Position numbers and translations under genes: made by a program
Shown: in pieces, positions 27,227-35,821 of the stretch
Position numbering within the stretch: the first letter of the stretch is position 1
Layout: the number at the start of each line of letters is the position of its first letter
Notes under the pieces: model-generated
The model's input: the letters and a program-made list of their open reading frames with translations, nothing else
The model's database searches: none
What the model was told of the DNA's origin: nothing
Assembly: GCF_004801395.1 (NCBI RefSeq)
Contig: NZ_SSOA01000002.1
Span: forward strand, 248,001-312,000
Source of the DNA: Gillisella terrae
GTDB lineage: Bacteria > Pseudomonadota > Alphaproteobacteria > Rhizobiales > Rhizobiaceae
DNA: 64,000 bases
Reading direction: 5' to 3'

Positions 27227-27886
27227 TTATTCTGCGGCCTTCGGCGGCTCGATTGGCGCGTCCGAAAAGGCACCCGCCTCAGAATCATCGCCCTCGGGAG
27301 AAACATTGTTGTCCTCAGGGCGCTCTAAAGGCATCAATTCATAAGAATAGCCTTCCAGCATTTCATAGGCGCGCTCTATGGCATCAATTTGCGCTTCTGC
27401 GGCTTTGATGGCCTCCGAGATGGATTGCGTGCGGGCACGCAGCATAGACCCCAGCACATCCTTTTCCGGACGGCGGCCAAGGCGATCAACGTGCTGGCGA
27501 ATCCGGCCACGATGACGCTCGAGTTCCAGAATGTTAAAGCGTGACTTCAACACATCGTCGGTCAGCTTGCGCCGCAATGCCGCCACCGGATCAAAGCTGC
27601 CCGGTTCGCGCTCATCCAGAATCATATCGTTGATCAGAGATTCGAGAACAACCAGCCCCTTGAGATCGGCCACATCAGCCAATTGCGGGTCATAGCCAGT
27701 GTCATCGTAGACCTTGCGGCGCACGGGATCTTTCAGCAGATCATAAGACGTCGTGATCCGGCCAAACTCATCCGGATCTCCGCCTGTATCAGGATGCGCG
27801 CTCTTGACCTTCTTACGGTAAGCCGCCTTGATGGCCGTCTCATCGGCGTCGCGCTCAAGTCCGAGCATGGAATAAGGGTCGATCAC
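27227..27886 (-). CDS. J-domain (DnaJ-like) co-chaperone
   Basis: A 219-residue protein that starts with a J domain (residues 3-65: DPYSMLGLERDADETAIKAA, and the essential HPD in KSAHPDTGGDPDEF). The J domain stimulates the ATPase of DnaK. There is no Gly/Phe region, zinc finger or DnaJ C-terminal domain. The rest (about 70-190) is a helical region of unknown function (LRRKLTDDVLKSRFNILELE) and the last 30 residues are acidic and disordered. The start is GTG. It is divergent from purL with about 410 bp between. Confidence 0.9.
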   Translation of the reverse strand: MIDPYSMLGLERDADETAIKAAYRKKVKSAHPDTGGDPDEFGRITTSYDLLKDPVRRKVYDDTGYDPQLADVADLKGLVVLESLINDMILDEREPGSFDPVAALRRKLTDDVLKSRFNILELERHRGRIRQHVDRLGRRPEKDVLGSMLRARTQSISEAIKAAEAQIDAIERAYEMLEGYSYELMPLERPEDNNVSPEGDDSEAGAFSDAPIEPPKAAE

Positions 27887-28299
27887 AGGGCCACCTGTTT
27901 TGTATCTTTGCTACATTGGATCAACAGAACCAAATCATTCATCGCCTGAGTTTAGCGCAAGGTTCAGCGAAAAGGTGAAAAGAAATCCACAATCCCCAAA
28001 CAGATTATGCTTACTGCATAATTCCTTAAATCGGAATCGATTTAAGGTGAAAATTATGCAGCAGGCTTAAAGTGTTACAGCGTCCTTTGTGCGCCATATT
28101 TGGCGCACGGCGCTGTAGGCACCAAAATCGCATTTAGCAGACCAAGGACAACATCTCAATGTGGCAAAGAAACAGCAATTTGGCTGCAAATCCTGGAAAG
28201 GCCGCATTTTCCAGTGGCACCACACATTTTCCAGTCGCGCGAATGAATTGCCTGTTATAAAAGGTGCGCAAATTCCCACTGCCGGATGAAGAGAGAACC
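27887..28299. other. non-coding stretch between the dnaJ-like gene and purL
   Basis: About 410 bp holding divergent promoters and one full RIME-like repeat (28014-28118). Otherwise nothing recognisable; in particular I see no purine riboswitch. Confidence 0.6.
28014..28118 (+). repeat. RIME-like palindromic intergenic repeat, copy B (best conserved)
   Basis: Composite element of 105 bp, the same length as copy A. The left part ATAATTCCTTAAATCGG / GGTGAAAATTAT surrounds the palindrome CGATTTAAGG-like core. The right part is a nested palindrome with outer arms ACAGCG / CGCTGT and inner arms TGTGCGCC / TGGCGCAC. Located upstream of purL. Confidence 0.88.
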
Positions 28300-30537
28300 A
28301 TGACGATCCCGAATGCAATCCAGATCACCCCGGAACTGGTCGCCTCCCATGGCCTGAAGCCAGAGGAATATGACCGGATCCTGCAACTGATCGGACGGGA
28401 GCCGACCTTCACGGAACTCGGCATCTTTTCCGCCATGTGGAATGAGCACTGCTCTTACAAATCCTCCAAGCGCTGGCTGCGCACCCTGCCCACCACCGGC
28501 CCGCGGGTGATTCAAGGCCCCGGTGAAAACGCGGGCGTGGTCGACATTGATGATGGCGATTGCGTAGTTTTCAAAATGGAAAGCCATAACCACCCCTCTT
28601 ATATCGAGCCTTATCAGGGCGCTGCCACGGGTGTTGGCGGCATTTTGCGCGATGTGTTCACCATGGGCGCGCGGCCGATTGCTGCCATGAATGCCCTGCG
28701 TTTCGGCGCACCTGATCACCCAAAGACCCGCCATCTGGTCTCTGGCGTTGTTGCGGGTGTTGGCGGCTACGGCAACGCCTTTGGTGTGCCAACGGTTGGC
28801 GGCGAGGTGGAGTTTGACGAGCGCTATAACGGCAATATCCTTGTTAATGCCTTTGCGGCTGGCCTTGCCAAGTCCGATGCTATCTTCCTGTCTGAAGCCA
28901 AGGGCGTTGGCCTGCCCGTCGTCTATCTGGGTGCCAAGACGGGCCGCGATGGCGTTGGCGGTGCAACCATGGCCTCGGCCGAATTTGACGAATCAATCGA
29001 AGAAAAGCGCCCAACCGTGCAGGTCGGCGACCCCTTCACCGAAAAATGCTTGCTGGAAGCCTGCCTTGAGCTGATGAAGACCGGCGCTGTTATCGCCATT
29101 CAGGATATGGGCGCGGCTGGCCTCACCTGTTCGGCGGTGGAAATGGGTGCCAAGGGCGACCTCGGCATTGAGCTTGATCTCGACACCGTGCCGGTACGCG
29201 AAGAAAACATGACCGCCTATGAAATGATGCTCTCTGAAAGCCAGGAGCGCATGTTGATGGTGCTGGAGCCTTCCAAGGAAGAGGTTGCCAAAGCCATTTT
29301 CGTCAAATGGGGTCTGGACTTTGCCATCGTTGGCAAAACCACCGATGATTTGCGCTTCCGCATTCTGCATCAGGGCGAGGAAGTCGCCAATCTACCCATC
29401 AAGGAGCTTGGCGATCAGGCCCCGGAATATGACCGCCCTTGGCGCGAATCGGACAAGCGCGGCGCGTTGCCTGCCAATCTGGTAGAAGAGCCAGCCGATT
29501 ATCGCGAGGCTATCCTGTCCATCGTGGGTTCTGCCAACCAGTCCAGCCGCCGCTGGGTCTATGAGCAATATGACACCCTGATTCAGGGCAACTCCCTGCA
29601 ACTGCCCGGCGGCGACGCAGGCGTGGTGCGGGTTGAGAACCACCCCACCAAGGCGCTGGCCTTTTCCTCGGACGTAACACCACGCTATGTTGAGGCCGAC
29701 CCGTTTGAAGGTGGCAAGCAGGCCGTTGCCGAATGCTGGCGCAATATTACGGCCACGGGTGCCGAGCCTTTGGCATCGACGGACAATCTGAACTTCGGCA
29801 ACCCTGAAAAGCCTGAAATCATGGGGCAGTTGGTTGAGGCCATCAAGGGCATTGGCGAAGCCTGCCGCGCGCTCGATTTCCCGATCGTGTCGGGCAATGT
29901 CTCGCTCTATAATGAAACCAATGGCGTTGCCATTCTGCCAACACCCACCATTGCCGGCGTTGGACTACTTCCCGACTGGAGCCGTATGGCCAAGATTGGC
30001 ACCGCCAATGAAGGCGATCATGTTATCATGATTGGCGTGGACGGATCGCATCTCGGCAGCTCGATCTATCTTCGCGATCTTTTGGGCCGCACCGATGGCC
30101 CAGCCCCCGACGTGGACCTGCATGCTGAGCGCCGCAATGGTGATTTTGTGCGCTCTGCCATTCGCAATGGTCAGGTCACCGCTTGCCACGACATTTCCTC
30201 GGGTGGCCTTGCCATCGCATTGAGTGAAATGGTGATTGCATCCGGCAAGGGCATGGAAATTGACCTGTCTGAAAGCCGGGGTTTGAACCATGCCCTGCTG
30301 TTTGGTGAAGATCAGGCCCGTTATGTCATGACCGTACCGGCTGAATTGGCCAATTTCTTCTGTGCCAATGCCGAAGGCTCAGGCATTCCGTTCCGTCGCC
30401 TTGGCAAGGTTGGCGGCGATTCGCTGGCGATTGCCGAAGTGTGCACAATCTCGACTGAAGAATTGCGCAATGCCCATGAATCATGGTTCCCTGAATTTAT
30501 GGATGGCAAGGCACCGAGCCTTGCAGCCGCAGAATAA
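28300..30537 (+). CDS. purL: phosphoribosylformylglycinamidine synthase, large subunit
   Basis: A 745-residue small-type PurL, the ATP-dependent subunit that converts FGAR to FGAM using ammonia delivered by PurQ, with PurS as third subunit. Diagnostic segments are [15 protein letters not shown] (catalytic His), [36 protein letters not shown] and [20 protein letters not shown] 28300 ([14 protein letters not shown]) follows GAAGAGAG; the open frame extends 12 codons further without support. It heads a plus-strand run with bolA and grxD. Its partner genes purS and purQ lie about 26 kb away at 54.7-55.7 kb. Confidence 0.98.
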   Translation: MTIPNAIQITPELVASHGLKPEEYDRILQLIGREPTFTELGIFSAMWNEHCSYKSSKRWLRTLPTTGPRVIQGPGENAGVVDIDDGDCVVFKMESHNHPSYIEPYQGAATGVGGILRDVFTMGARPIAAMNALRFGAPDHPKTRHLVSGVVAGVGGYGNAFGVPTVGGEVEFDERYNGNILVNAFAAGLAKSDAIFLSEAKGVGLPVVYLGAKTGRDGVGGATMASAEFDESIEEKRPTVQVGDPFTEKCLLEACLELMKTGAVIAIQDMGAAGLTCSAVEMGAKGDLGIELDLDTVPVREENMTAYEMMLSESQERMLMVLEPSKEEVAKAIFVKWGLDFAIVGKTTDDLRFRILHQGEEVANLPIKELGDQAPEYDRPWRESDKRGALPANLVEEPADYREAILSIVGSANQSSRRWVYEQYDTLIQGNSLQLPGGDAGVVRVENHPTKALAFSSDVTPRYVEADPFEGGKQAVAECWRNITATGAEPLASTDNLNFGNPEKPEIMGQLVEAIKGIGEACRALDFPIVSGNVSLYNETNGVAILPTPTIAGVGLLPDWSRMAKIGTANEGDHVIMIGVDGSHLGSSIYLRDLLGRTDGPAPDVDLHAERRNGDFVRSAIRNGQVTACHDISSGGLAIALSEMVIASGKGMEIDLSESRGLNHALLFGEDQARYVMTVPAELANFFCANAEGSGIPFRRLGKVGGDSLAIAEVCTISTEELRNAHESWFPEFMDGKAPSLAAAE

Positions 30538-30557
30538 CGAAAATTGGGAGCAAAACC

Positions 30558-30794
30558 ATGGCGATGAAACCCGGTGATATTGAAGACATGATCAAGGCTG
30601 GCATTCCCGGTGCCAAGGTGGTCATCCGCGATCTGGCGGGAGATGGCGATCATTACGCGGCCGAGGTTGTGGCTGAAGCTTTCCGCGGGAAAACCCGTGT
30701 GCAACAGCACCAGATGGTCTATGATGCTCTGAAGGGCAACATGGGCGGCGTGCTGCATGCGCTTGCATTGCAAACATCCATTCCCGACGCTTGA
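30558..30794 (+). CDS. bolA: BolA-family protein
   Basis: A 78-residue protein of the BolA fold, beginning 20 bp after purL. The pattern GDIEDMIKAGIPGAKVVIRD, GDGDHYAAEVVAEAFRGKTR and VQQHQMVYDAL is typical, with the conserved His that helps bind a shared [2Fe-2S] cluster. BolA proteins act with monothiol glutaredoxins in iron-sulfur trafficking, and a CGFS glutaredoxin gene (grxD) follows after one small gene, so the pair likely works together. Confidence 0.95.
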   Translation: MAMKPGDIEDMIKAGIPGAKVVIRDLAGDGDHYAAEVVAEAFRGKTRVQQHQMVYDALKGNMGGVLHALALQTSIPDA

Positions 30795-30811
30795 GACAGA
30801 TAGCAAAAGCC

Positions 30812-31012
30812 ATGAGCAATCCAATCTCTTCTTTCATCAAATCGCTTCTCGGCTCTATCAAGGGCGAGATGACAGATAGAAGAAAATACAAAGAAAAGCG
30901 CCTGCAACGCGCAAGCGCCGTGCAGACGGATAAGCCCGCAGAGATTGCCAAGCCGGTTCATCGCAGCAAATCTGCAAGACAGGCGCGGCGCAGAACCCGC
31001 AACAACGGCTGA
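30812..31012 (+). CDS. small basic hypothetical protein between bolA and grxD
   Basis: A 66-residue open frame starting MSNPISSFIKSLLGSIKGEM and ending in a strongly basic tail (RSKSARQARRRTRNNG). It starts 17 bp after the bolA stop in a plus-strand run of real genes. No domain is recognised. The composition would suit a nucleic-acid-binding peptide, but there is no direct evidence. It could also be a non-coding spacer; the ribosome site is poor. Confidence 0.45.
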   Translation: MSNPISSFIKSLLGSIKGEMTDRRKYKEKRLQRASAVQTDKPAEIAKPVHRSKSARQARRRTRNNG

Positions 31013-31109
31013 TGTAAAAATCAGCCATTCGGTTTTGCAAGTTTGGCACACGGTGCTTATATATAGAAATCAAACTGCGGCCTTGACCCGCATGTGAAAG
31101 GATAAATCC

Positions 31110-31445
31110 ATGAGCGGTGTGAATGAATTCATCGACAATGAAGTGAAAAGCAACGATGTCGTGCTCTTCATGAAGGGAACACCCCAGTTTCCGCAATGTG
31201 GTTTTTCCGGACAAGTGGTGCAAATGCTCGATTATCTGGGCGTTGACTACAAGGGCATCAATGTCCTGTCTGATCAGGAAATCCGCGAAGGCATCAAGAC
31301 CTATTCCAACTGGCCAACGATTCCTCAGCTCTATATCAAGGGCGAATTTATCGGCGGATGCGATATCGTGCGCGAAATGTTCCAGGCTGGTGAGCTTCAG
31401 GCCCACATGCAGGAAAAAGGCATTACCGTTCGCGGCGCGGCCTGA
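31110..31445 (+). CDS. grxD: monothiol glutaredoxin (CGFS type)
   Basis: A 111-residue Grx4-type glutaredoxin with the CGFS active site in [20 protein letters not shown] and the glutathione-binding [20 protein letters not shown] motif (WP-T-PQ and GG-D). These proteins bind a [2Fe-2S] cluster as homodimers or as a heterodimer with BolA and move clusters to acceptor proteins. A good ribosome site (GAAAGGAT) precedes ATG 31110. Confidence 0.97.
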   Translation: MSGVNEFIDNEVKSNDVVLFMKGTPQFPQCGFSGQVVQMLDYLGVDYKGINVLSDQEIREGIKTYSNWPTIPQLYIKGEFIGGCDIVREMFQAGELQAHMQEKGITVRGAA

Positions 31446-31611
31446 GATAGCGTTTCAGAGTCTGCGAGGTTCAGATCGAACCAGACAGATTCTGGATTGC
31501 TTTGATGGTGCTTGTCTTTTCGGGAAAACCACCAATCATGTTCCCCGACACCTTCTAAAGCCGGTTGTTATTTAAGTCCGGTGTCGTTATTGTGAATCAT
31601 CACTTTCTGAT

Positions 31612-31638
31612 AAAGGCGTCGCGCCCTGCGACGCCTTT
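31612..31638 (+). terminator. hairpin between grxD and the exporter gene
   Basis: A perfect 11-bp stem AAAGGCGTCGC / GCGACGCCTTT with a 5-base loop. The stem ends in TTT but no further T-run follows, so termination of the grxD transcript is likely but not certain. It lies 24 bp upstream of the exporter start. Confidence 0.6.
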
Positions 31639-31661
31639 CGGCTGTTTGTAGGACATATTTC

Positions 31662-32909
31662 ATGACGGATTCCCACCGTTCTTTGCCTGCCGCCCTCAAG
31701 GGGATGAGCAAGCTCGAATTTGTTTTTCTTTGCGCTGCATTGATGGCCATGAATGCCTTGGCAATCGACATTATGCTGCCCGCTTTGCAACAAATTGGTA
31801 CGGCATTGAATGTCGAAAATGAAAATCACCGGCAATATGTTGTCACCTCTTACCTCATCGGTTTCGGCTGCGCACAACTGATCTACGGTCCTTTGTCTGA
31901 TCGGTTCGGGCGGCGCAATCCGATGTTGATCGGTCTTGTCATCTATATTCTCGCAGCGCTGGCCATTATCATTGTGCCGAGCTTTGCCGGTCTATTGATT
32001 CTGCGTTTCATTCAGGGTGCCGGCTCTGCGGGCACACGCGTCATTACCATTTCCATCGTGCGCGACATCTATGGCGGGCGGCAGATGGCCGAAGTCATGT
32101 CCCTGATCATGATGGTGTTCATGATTATTCCGGTCGTTGCCCCTGGCTCCGGTCAGTTGATCATGCTGTTTGGCAATTGGCATCTGATCTTTTTGATGAT
32201 CGCCATCGGTGCCACGCTCACCAGCATTTGGACCTATAAGCGCCTGCCAGAGACACTGGACCCGGCAAATCGACGCGAATTCACCCCAGCGGTCATTCTG
32301 CAGGGCTTCAAGATTGTTTTGAGCAATCGGATAGCGCTGTGCTACACGCTGGCCAGCACCTTTGTGTTTGGTGGCCTGTTTGGGTTCATCAATTCGGCGC
32401 AACAGATCTATCAGGGCATTTACCATCTCGGTGAATGGTTTCCGGTGGCCTTTGCAGGCGTCGCCATCTTCATGGCGCTCTCATCCTTTGTGAATTCGAA
32501 ACTGGTGGGCCGTATTGGCATGCGCAAGCTGTCCCATGGCTCCCTGTTTGGGTTTATTACCGTAAACACCTTATGGCTTGTTGCTGAACTTTACGGTCCT
32601 CAGCCCCTGCCCTTTGCGCTGTTCATGATGTTTTTCTCCCTCTCCATGTTTCAGTTTGGCTGGATCGGTGGCAATTTCCAAACGCTGGCTATTGAGCCTC
32701 TGGGCCATGTGGCTGGTACCGCATCATCCGTTCTGGGCTTTATTTCCACCGTTGGCGGCTCAATCCTCGGTGCCATCATCGGGCAGGCTTTCGACGGCAC
32801 GGCACACCCCTTGGTGTTTGGATACTTCATCCTTGGTGTGATTGGCCTTGTGTTTGTGCTGATCGCTGAAAAAGGCAAGCTTTTCCAGCCGCACAACCCG
32901 AAAGTCTGA
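31662..32909 (+). CDS. Bcr/CflA-type MFS drug exporter
   Basis: A 415-residue inner-membrane protein with 12 predicted helices. The pattern LAIDIMLPALQQIGTALNV in helix 1, GPLSDRFGRRNPMLIGL (MFS motif A) between helices 2 and 3, and RFIQGAGSAGTRVITISIVRD split here as RFIQGAGSAG and VITISIVRD in helix 4-5 is diagnostic for the Bcr/CflA branch of drug:H+ antiporters. Substrates of the family include bicyclomycin, chloramphenicol and sulfonamides; the natural substrate here is unknown. It is convergent with the IMPase genes. Confidence 0.93.
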   Translation: MTDSHRSLPAALKGMSKLEFVFLCAALMAMNALAIDIMLPALQQIGTALNVENENHRQYVVTSYLIGFGCAQLIYGPLSDRFGRRNPMLIGLVIYILAALAIIIVPSFAGLLILRFIQGAGSAGTRVITISIVRDIYGGRQMAEVMSLIMMVFMIIPVVAPGSGQLIMLFGNWHLIFLMIAIGATLTSIWTYKRLPETLDPANRREFTPAVILQGFKIVLSNRIALCYTLASTFVFGGLFGFINSAQQIYQGIYHLGEWFPVAFAGVAIFMALSSFVNSKLVGRIGMRKLSHGSLFGFITVNTLWLVAELYGPQPLPFALFMMFFSLSMFQFGWIGGNFQTLAIEPLGHVAGTASSVLGFISTVGGSILGAIIGQAFDGTAHPLVFGYFILGVIGLVFVLIAEKGKLFQPHNPKV

Positions 32910-32922
32910 AGCATGATCAAAC

Positions 32923-32950
32923 AAAAAAGCCAGAACATCGCTGTTCTGGC
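32923..32950 (-). terminator. terminator hairpin, left copy (serves the minus strand)
   Basis: Stem GCCAGAACA / TGTTCTGGC with loop TCGC. On the minus strand it is followed by six T. A second identical hairpin lies at 33126-33153. Together they are direct repeats that bracket a 170-bp inserted element. Confidence 0.85.
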
Positions 32951-33125
32951 TTCAGCTTATTGACAAACCTCTCGCTCGACGTTTCGTCACCCTCGGGCCT
33001 GTCCCGAGGGTCTGCCGTGGCTGGATAAGCAATTGACTTTGCTTGTGAAATTAGCGTGGTTAGATGCTCGGCACAGGGCCGAGCATGACGTCGAGGATAA
33101 ATTTAGGGTTTGTCAGCAGTCTGAA
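32951..33125. mobile_element. MITE-like element inserted in a terminator hairpin
   Basis: The segment has imperfect terminal inverted repeats: TTCAGCTTATTGACAAACCT on the left, and the complement of AGGGTTTGTCAGCAGTCTGA on the right. It holds two internal hairpins (CCCTCGGGCC-TGTC-CCGAGGG type and ATGCTCGGCACAGGGCCGAG). It is flanked by direct copies of the same 25-bp terminator sequence (32928-32952 and 33125-33149). No coding capacity. The internal hairpin types recur in many Rhizobiales genomes as intergenic repeats (from memory). Confidence 0.6.
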
Positions 33126-33153
33126 GCCAGAACATCGCTGTTCTGGCTTTTTT
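33126..33153 (+). terminator. terminator hairpin, right copy (serves the plus strand)
   Basis: Same stem-loop as 32929-32950, here followed by six T on the plus strand. It would end the exporter transcript, after reading through the inserted element. Confidence 0.85.
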
Positions 33154-33170
33154 GTTAAGCAGTAGGATTA

Positions 33171-33992
33171 TTATACGGTGAAAACCTTCTGCTTCAGTTC
33201 AAGCCAGGTTTCTTCGTCCGGCGCAATCAGCAAACCACCGGTGGTGTGGTGCGGCAAATAGGGTGAGCCATCAAAACGGGCGGCATACCCGCCCGATTCC
33301 TGCGCCATCAGCGTTCCCGCTAGATGATCCCAAGGCATCAGTTTATTGTACATCGCGAAATGCAGATGACCTTGGCACAGGGCACGGTATTCGTGCGCAG
33401 CACAGCGATAGCTGGTGAAAATGCGAACTTCAGCGAGATTGACCAGAATCTTGCGCCGCGTTTCCAGATCGAAGAAGCCAGTGTTGGCAATGCCCACCAT
33501 TTGTAAGAGCGCTGGTGCCGCCACCATTTCCATCTTTTCCTGATTGCCATCGGGCTTGCACAGCCAAGAACCGCTGCCTTTCTCGGTAATTGCCCAATCA
33601 TTGCCCATGGGATCATAAATCAGACCGGCAATGGTTTCGCCCTTGTGCACCACGCTCAGCATGACGCCAAACAGCGGCAAACCGGCGGCAAAATTAAATG
33701 TGCCGTCAATCGGGTCCACCACAACGGCTAATTCAGCATCAGCCAGTTTGCCCAGCAAGGCCGGATCACTGGCCACCGCCTCTTCACCAATAAACACCGC
33801 CTCCGGCATGAACTCTTCGATACGGGCGCGGATCAACCGCTCTGCGGCTTCATCCGCTTCCGTCACCAGATCAATGGCTTCCGTTTTCATCCGCACATCG
33901 CCCTCACCCAAGTTGCGAAAGCGGGGCAGAATTTCTGTCTCCGCCGCTTCTTGCAACAGATTGGCAAGGGTTGCGATATCAACGTTCGCCAT
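33171..33992 (-). CDS. inositol monophosphatase-family phosphatase, paralogue 1
   Basis: A 273-residue Mg2+-dependent phosphatase of the IMPase/FIG superfamily. Metal-binding motifs are intact: GEEAV (Glu), DPIDGTFNF, and MPWDHLAGTLMAQESGG. ATG 33992 is chosen because AAAGGAA lies just before it. It shares most of its length and the unusual ending (YLPHHTTGGLLIAPDEETWL) with the adjacent paralogue at 34035-34859 (YLPGHTTGGILSAPDVESWQ). In bacteria such enzymes act on inositol-1-phosphate, PAP or histidinol phosphate; the substrate cannot be fixed here. Last gene of a minus-strand run. Confidence 0.93.
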   Translation of the reverse strand: MANVDIATLANLLQEAAETEILPRFRNLGEGDVRMKTEAIDLVTEADEAAERLIRARIEEFMPEAVFIGEEAVASDPALLGKLADAELAVVVDPIDGTFNFAAGLPLFGVMLSVVHKGETIAGLIYDPMGNDWAITEKGSGSWLCKPDGNQEKMEMVAAPALLQMVGIANTGFFDLETRRKILVNLAEVRIFTSYRCAAHEYRALCQGHLHFAMYNKLMPWDHLAGTLMAQESGGYAARFDGSPYLPHHTTGGLLIAPDEETWLELKQKVFTV

Positions 33993-34034
33993 GGTGTTTC
34001 CTTTCAATAGATAAACACAAAATCTGGTAATGGT

Positions 34035-34859
34035 TTATGCCAGAACAATTTCCTGCAAGATCTCCTGCCAGCTCTCAACGTCTGGTGCTGACAAAATCCC
34101 ACCCGTTGTGTGGCCCGGAAGGTAGGGCGTACCATCAAATCGAGCAGTAAAGCCACCGGCTTCAAGATGAATCAAGACACCAGCCAGATGATCCCATGGC
34201 ATCAGTTTATGATGACCGATGAAATGAACCTTGCCGGTGGAGGCCATCCAATATTCATAGGCGGAACAATTATAGGCAAAAGCCATCTGGGTCTTGGCAA
34301 GATTGCCAGCAATGCGCCGCCGCTGTTCATAGCCTATATCATTGATCGAAATGGTGCCAACCGTGGAAGACACCGGCACAGGCTTTGCGACTGCAATGGG
34401 TGCTTGATGGCCATCAGCGCGCAGCAGGTGCGCGCCTGCGCCCTTGGATGCCACAAGCGTGTCACCCAGCACCGCCTCATGGATGATGCCCGCCACCGTC
34501 TCACCGCGCACCACAACGGCCAGATTGGTGCCAAAGGTGGGCAAGCCTGCCTGAAAATTAAAAGTGCCGTCAACGGGATCGATGACAAAGGCAAGCTCGG
34601 CATCCCTCAATGCAGAGATTAACCCCGGATTGGTTTCGCAGGCCTCTTCGCCCACCACCAGCGCATTGGGCCACCGGGCGCGGAATGCCTCGGTCATGCG
34701 CCGCTCAGACAGAAGGTCAGCATCGGTGACCAAATCAATTGCGGATTTCTTTTCCGTCACATCACCCATATCAGGGCTGCGAAAGCGGGGTAAAATATCG
34801 AGACGGGCAGCTTCTTTGACAATCTCAAGGACGGCACCGATATCATGGTCATCAAACAC
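34035..34859 (-). CDS. inositol monophosphatase-family phosphatase, paralogue 2
   Basis: A 274-residue tandem paralogue of the preceding gene, with intact VGEEACE, DPVDGTFNF and MPWDHLAGVLIHLEAGG motifs. The open frame extends to 35099, but that would overlap ttcA. A GTG at 34859 (VFDDHDIGAVLEIVKEAA), preceded by AAGAGAGA, gives a length within one residue of the paralogue, so I chose it. Divergence is about half of residues, so the duplication is old and the two probably differ in substrate. It lies 42 bp upstream of paralogue 1. Confidence 0.92.
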   Translation of the reverse strand: MFDDHDIGAVLEIVKEAARLDILPRFRSPDMGDVTEKKSAIDLVTDADLLSERRMTEAFRARWPNALVVGEEACETNPGLISALRDAELAFVIDPVDGTFNFQAGLPTFGTNLAVVVRGETVAGIIHEAVLGDTLVASKGAGAHLLRADGHQAPIAVAKPVPVSSTVGTISINDIGYEQRRRIAGNLAKTQMAFAYNCSAYEYWMASTGKVHFIGHHKLMPWDHLAGVLIHLEAGGFTARFDGTPYLPGHTTGGILSAPDVESWQEILQEIVLA

Positions 34860-34909
34860 AGAGAATCTCTCTTGGCTATGGGAAGTTTCGCTGCCTGCCT
34901 GACTCTTCC

Positions 34910-35785
34910 CTATGAAGACTGTGTGACAGTCAATGCAGAAAAATCGAAAAGCTTGGGATCGAGGAGATGCGACGCATTCACATGGGAGAGCGCGCGCAGC
35001 ATTGTATCTTTTCGGCCCGGCATTTTTGCCTCGATGCCTGCCAGCATTTCCTTCATGGCATTGCGCTGCAAGCCATCTTGCGAGCCACAAAGATCGCAAG
35101 GGATAATCGGAAACTGCATGGCGGAGGCAAATTTTGCCAGGTCATCCTCGGCCGCATAGGCCAAAGGCCGCATCACAAACAGATCACCTTCATCATTCAG
35201 CAATTTGGCTGGCATGGTTGCCAAACGGCCGCCATGGAAGAAATTCATGAAGAAGGTTTCGAGAATATCTTCGCGATGATGGCCGAGAATCAAGGCGTCA
35301 CAGCCTTCTTCGCGGGCGATGCGATAGAGATTGCCCCGCCGAAGGCGTGAACAGAGCGAACAATAGGTGCCACCCTGCGGCACTTTTTCTTTCACCACCG
35401 AATAGGTATCACGATATTCAATCCGGTGAGGAACGCCTATGGATGTCAGATATTCTGGCAGGATATGCTTTGGAAAATTCGGCTGTCCCTGATCAAGATT
35501 GCAGGCCAAGAGCTCGACCGGCAGCAGGCCGCGCCATTTCAGATCCAGCAGCAGCGCCAGCAGACCATAGCTGTCCTTGCCACCCGACAGGCCAATGAGC
35601 CAGCGTTTCTGGCCCTTCAACATGTCGAAATCATCGATCGCCTGCCGCACCTGACGCAACAGCCGCTTGCGCAGCTTGTTGAACGACACCGAGCGCGGCG
35701 CATGATCAAACAAGGGATGGCTGGCCGCTCCGTCTGCTCCGTCCTCGGCAATCGGTGTGTCGGCATCTGCAAGCGCGAGGGTCAT
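34910..35785 (-). CDS. ttcA: tRNA 2-thiocytidine biosynthesis protein
   Basis: A 291-residue PP-loop ATPase ([20 protein letters not shown]) that thiolates cytidine 32 of certain tRNAs. The Fe-S cluster cysteines are in [11 protein letters not shown] and PCDLCGSQ, as in TtcA. ATG 35785 is used; the upstream TTG at 35791 is less likely. It follows the ChbG-like gene after 36 bp on the same strand, but a functional link to that trio is not evident. Confidence 0.95.
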   Translation of the reverse strand: MTLALADADTPIAEDGADGAASHPLFDHAPRSVSFNKLRKRLLRQVRQAIDDFDMLKGQKRWLIGLSGGKDSYGLLALLLDLKWRGLLPVELLACNLDQGQPNFPKHILPEYLTSIGVPHRIEYRDTYSVVKEKVPQGGTYCSLCSRLRRGNLYRIAREEGCDALILGHHREDILETFFMNFFHGGRLATMPAKLLNDEGDLFVMRPLAYAAEDDLAKFASAMQFPIIPCDLCGSQDGLQRNAMKEMLAGIEAKMPGRKDTMLRALSHVNASHLLDPKLFDFSALTVTQSS

Positions 35786-35821
35786 GATCAATAGGGCCTT
35801 GTTTTAGTTTGATACTGGCTG

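Noticed and set aside
25037..28118. repeats read as a CRISPR array
   Set aside because: Copies are spaced irregularly by kilobases, are in both orientations and are themselves palindromic composites; no cas genes are present.
34860..35099. N-terminal extension of IMPase paralogue 2 by 80 residues
   Set aside because: It would overlap ttcA by almost 190 bp and has no homology to the paralogue; the GTG at 34859 fits length and ribosome site.
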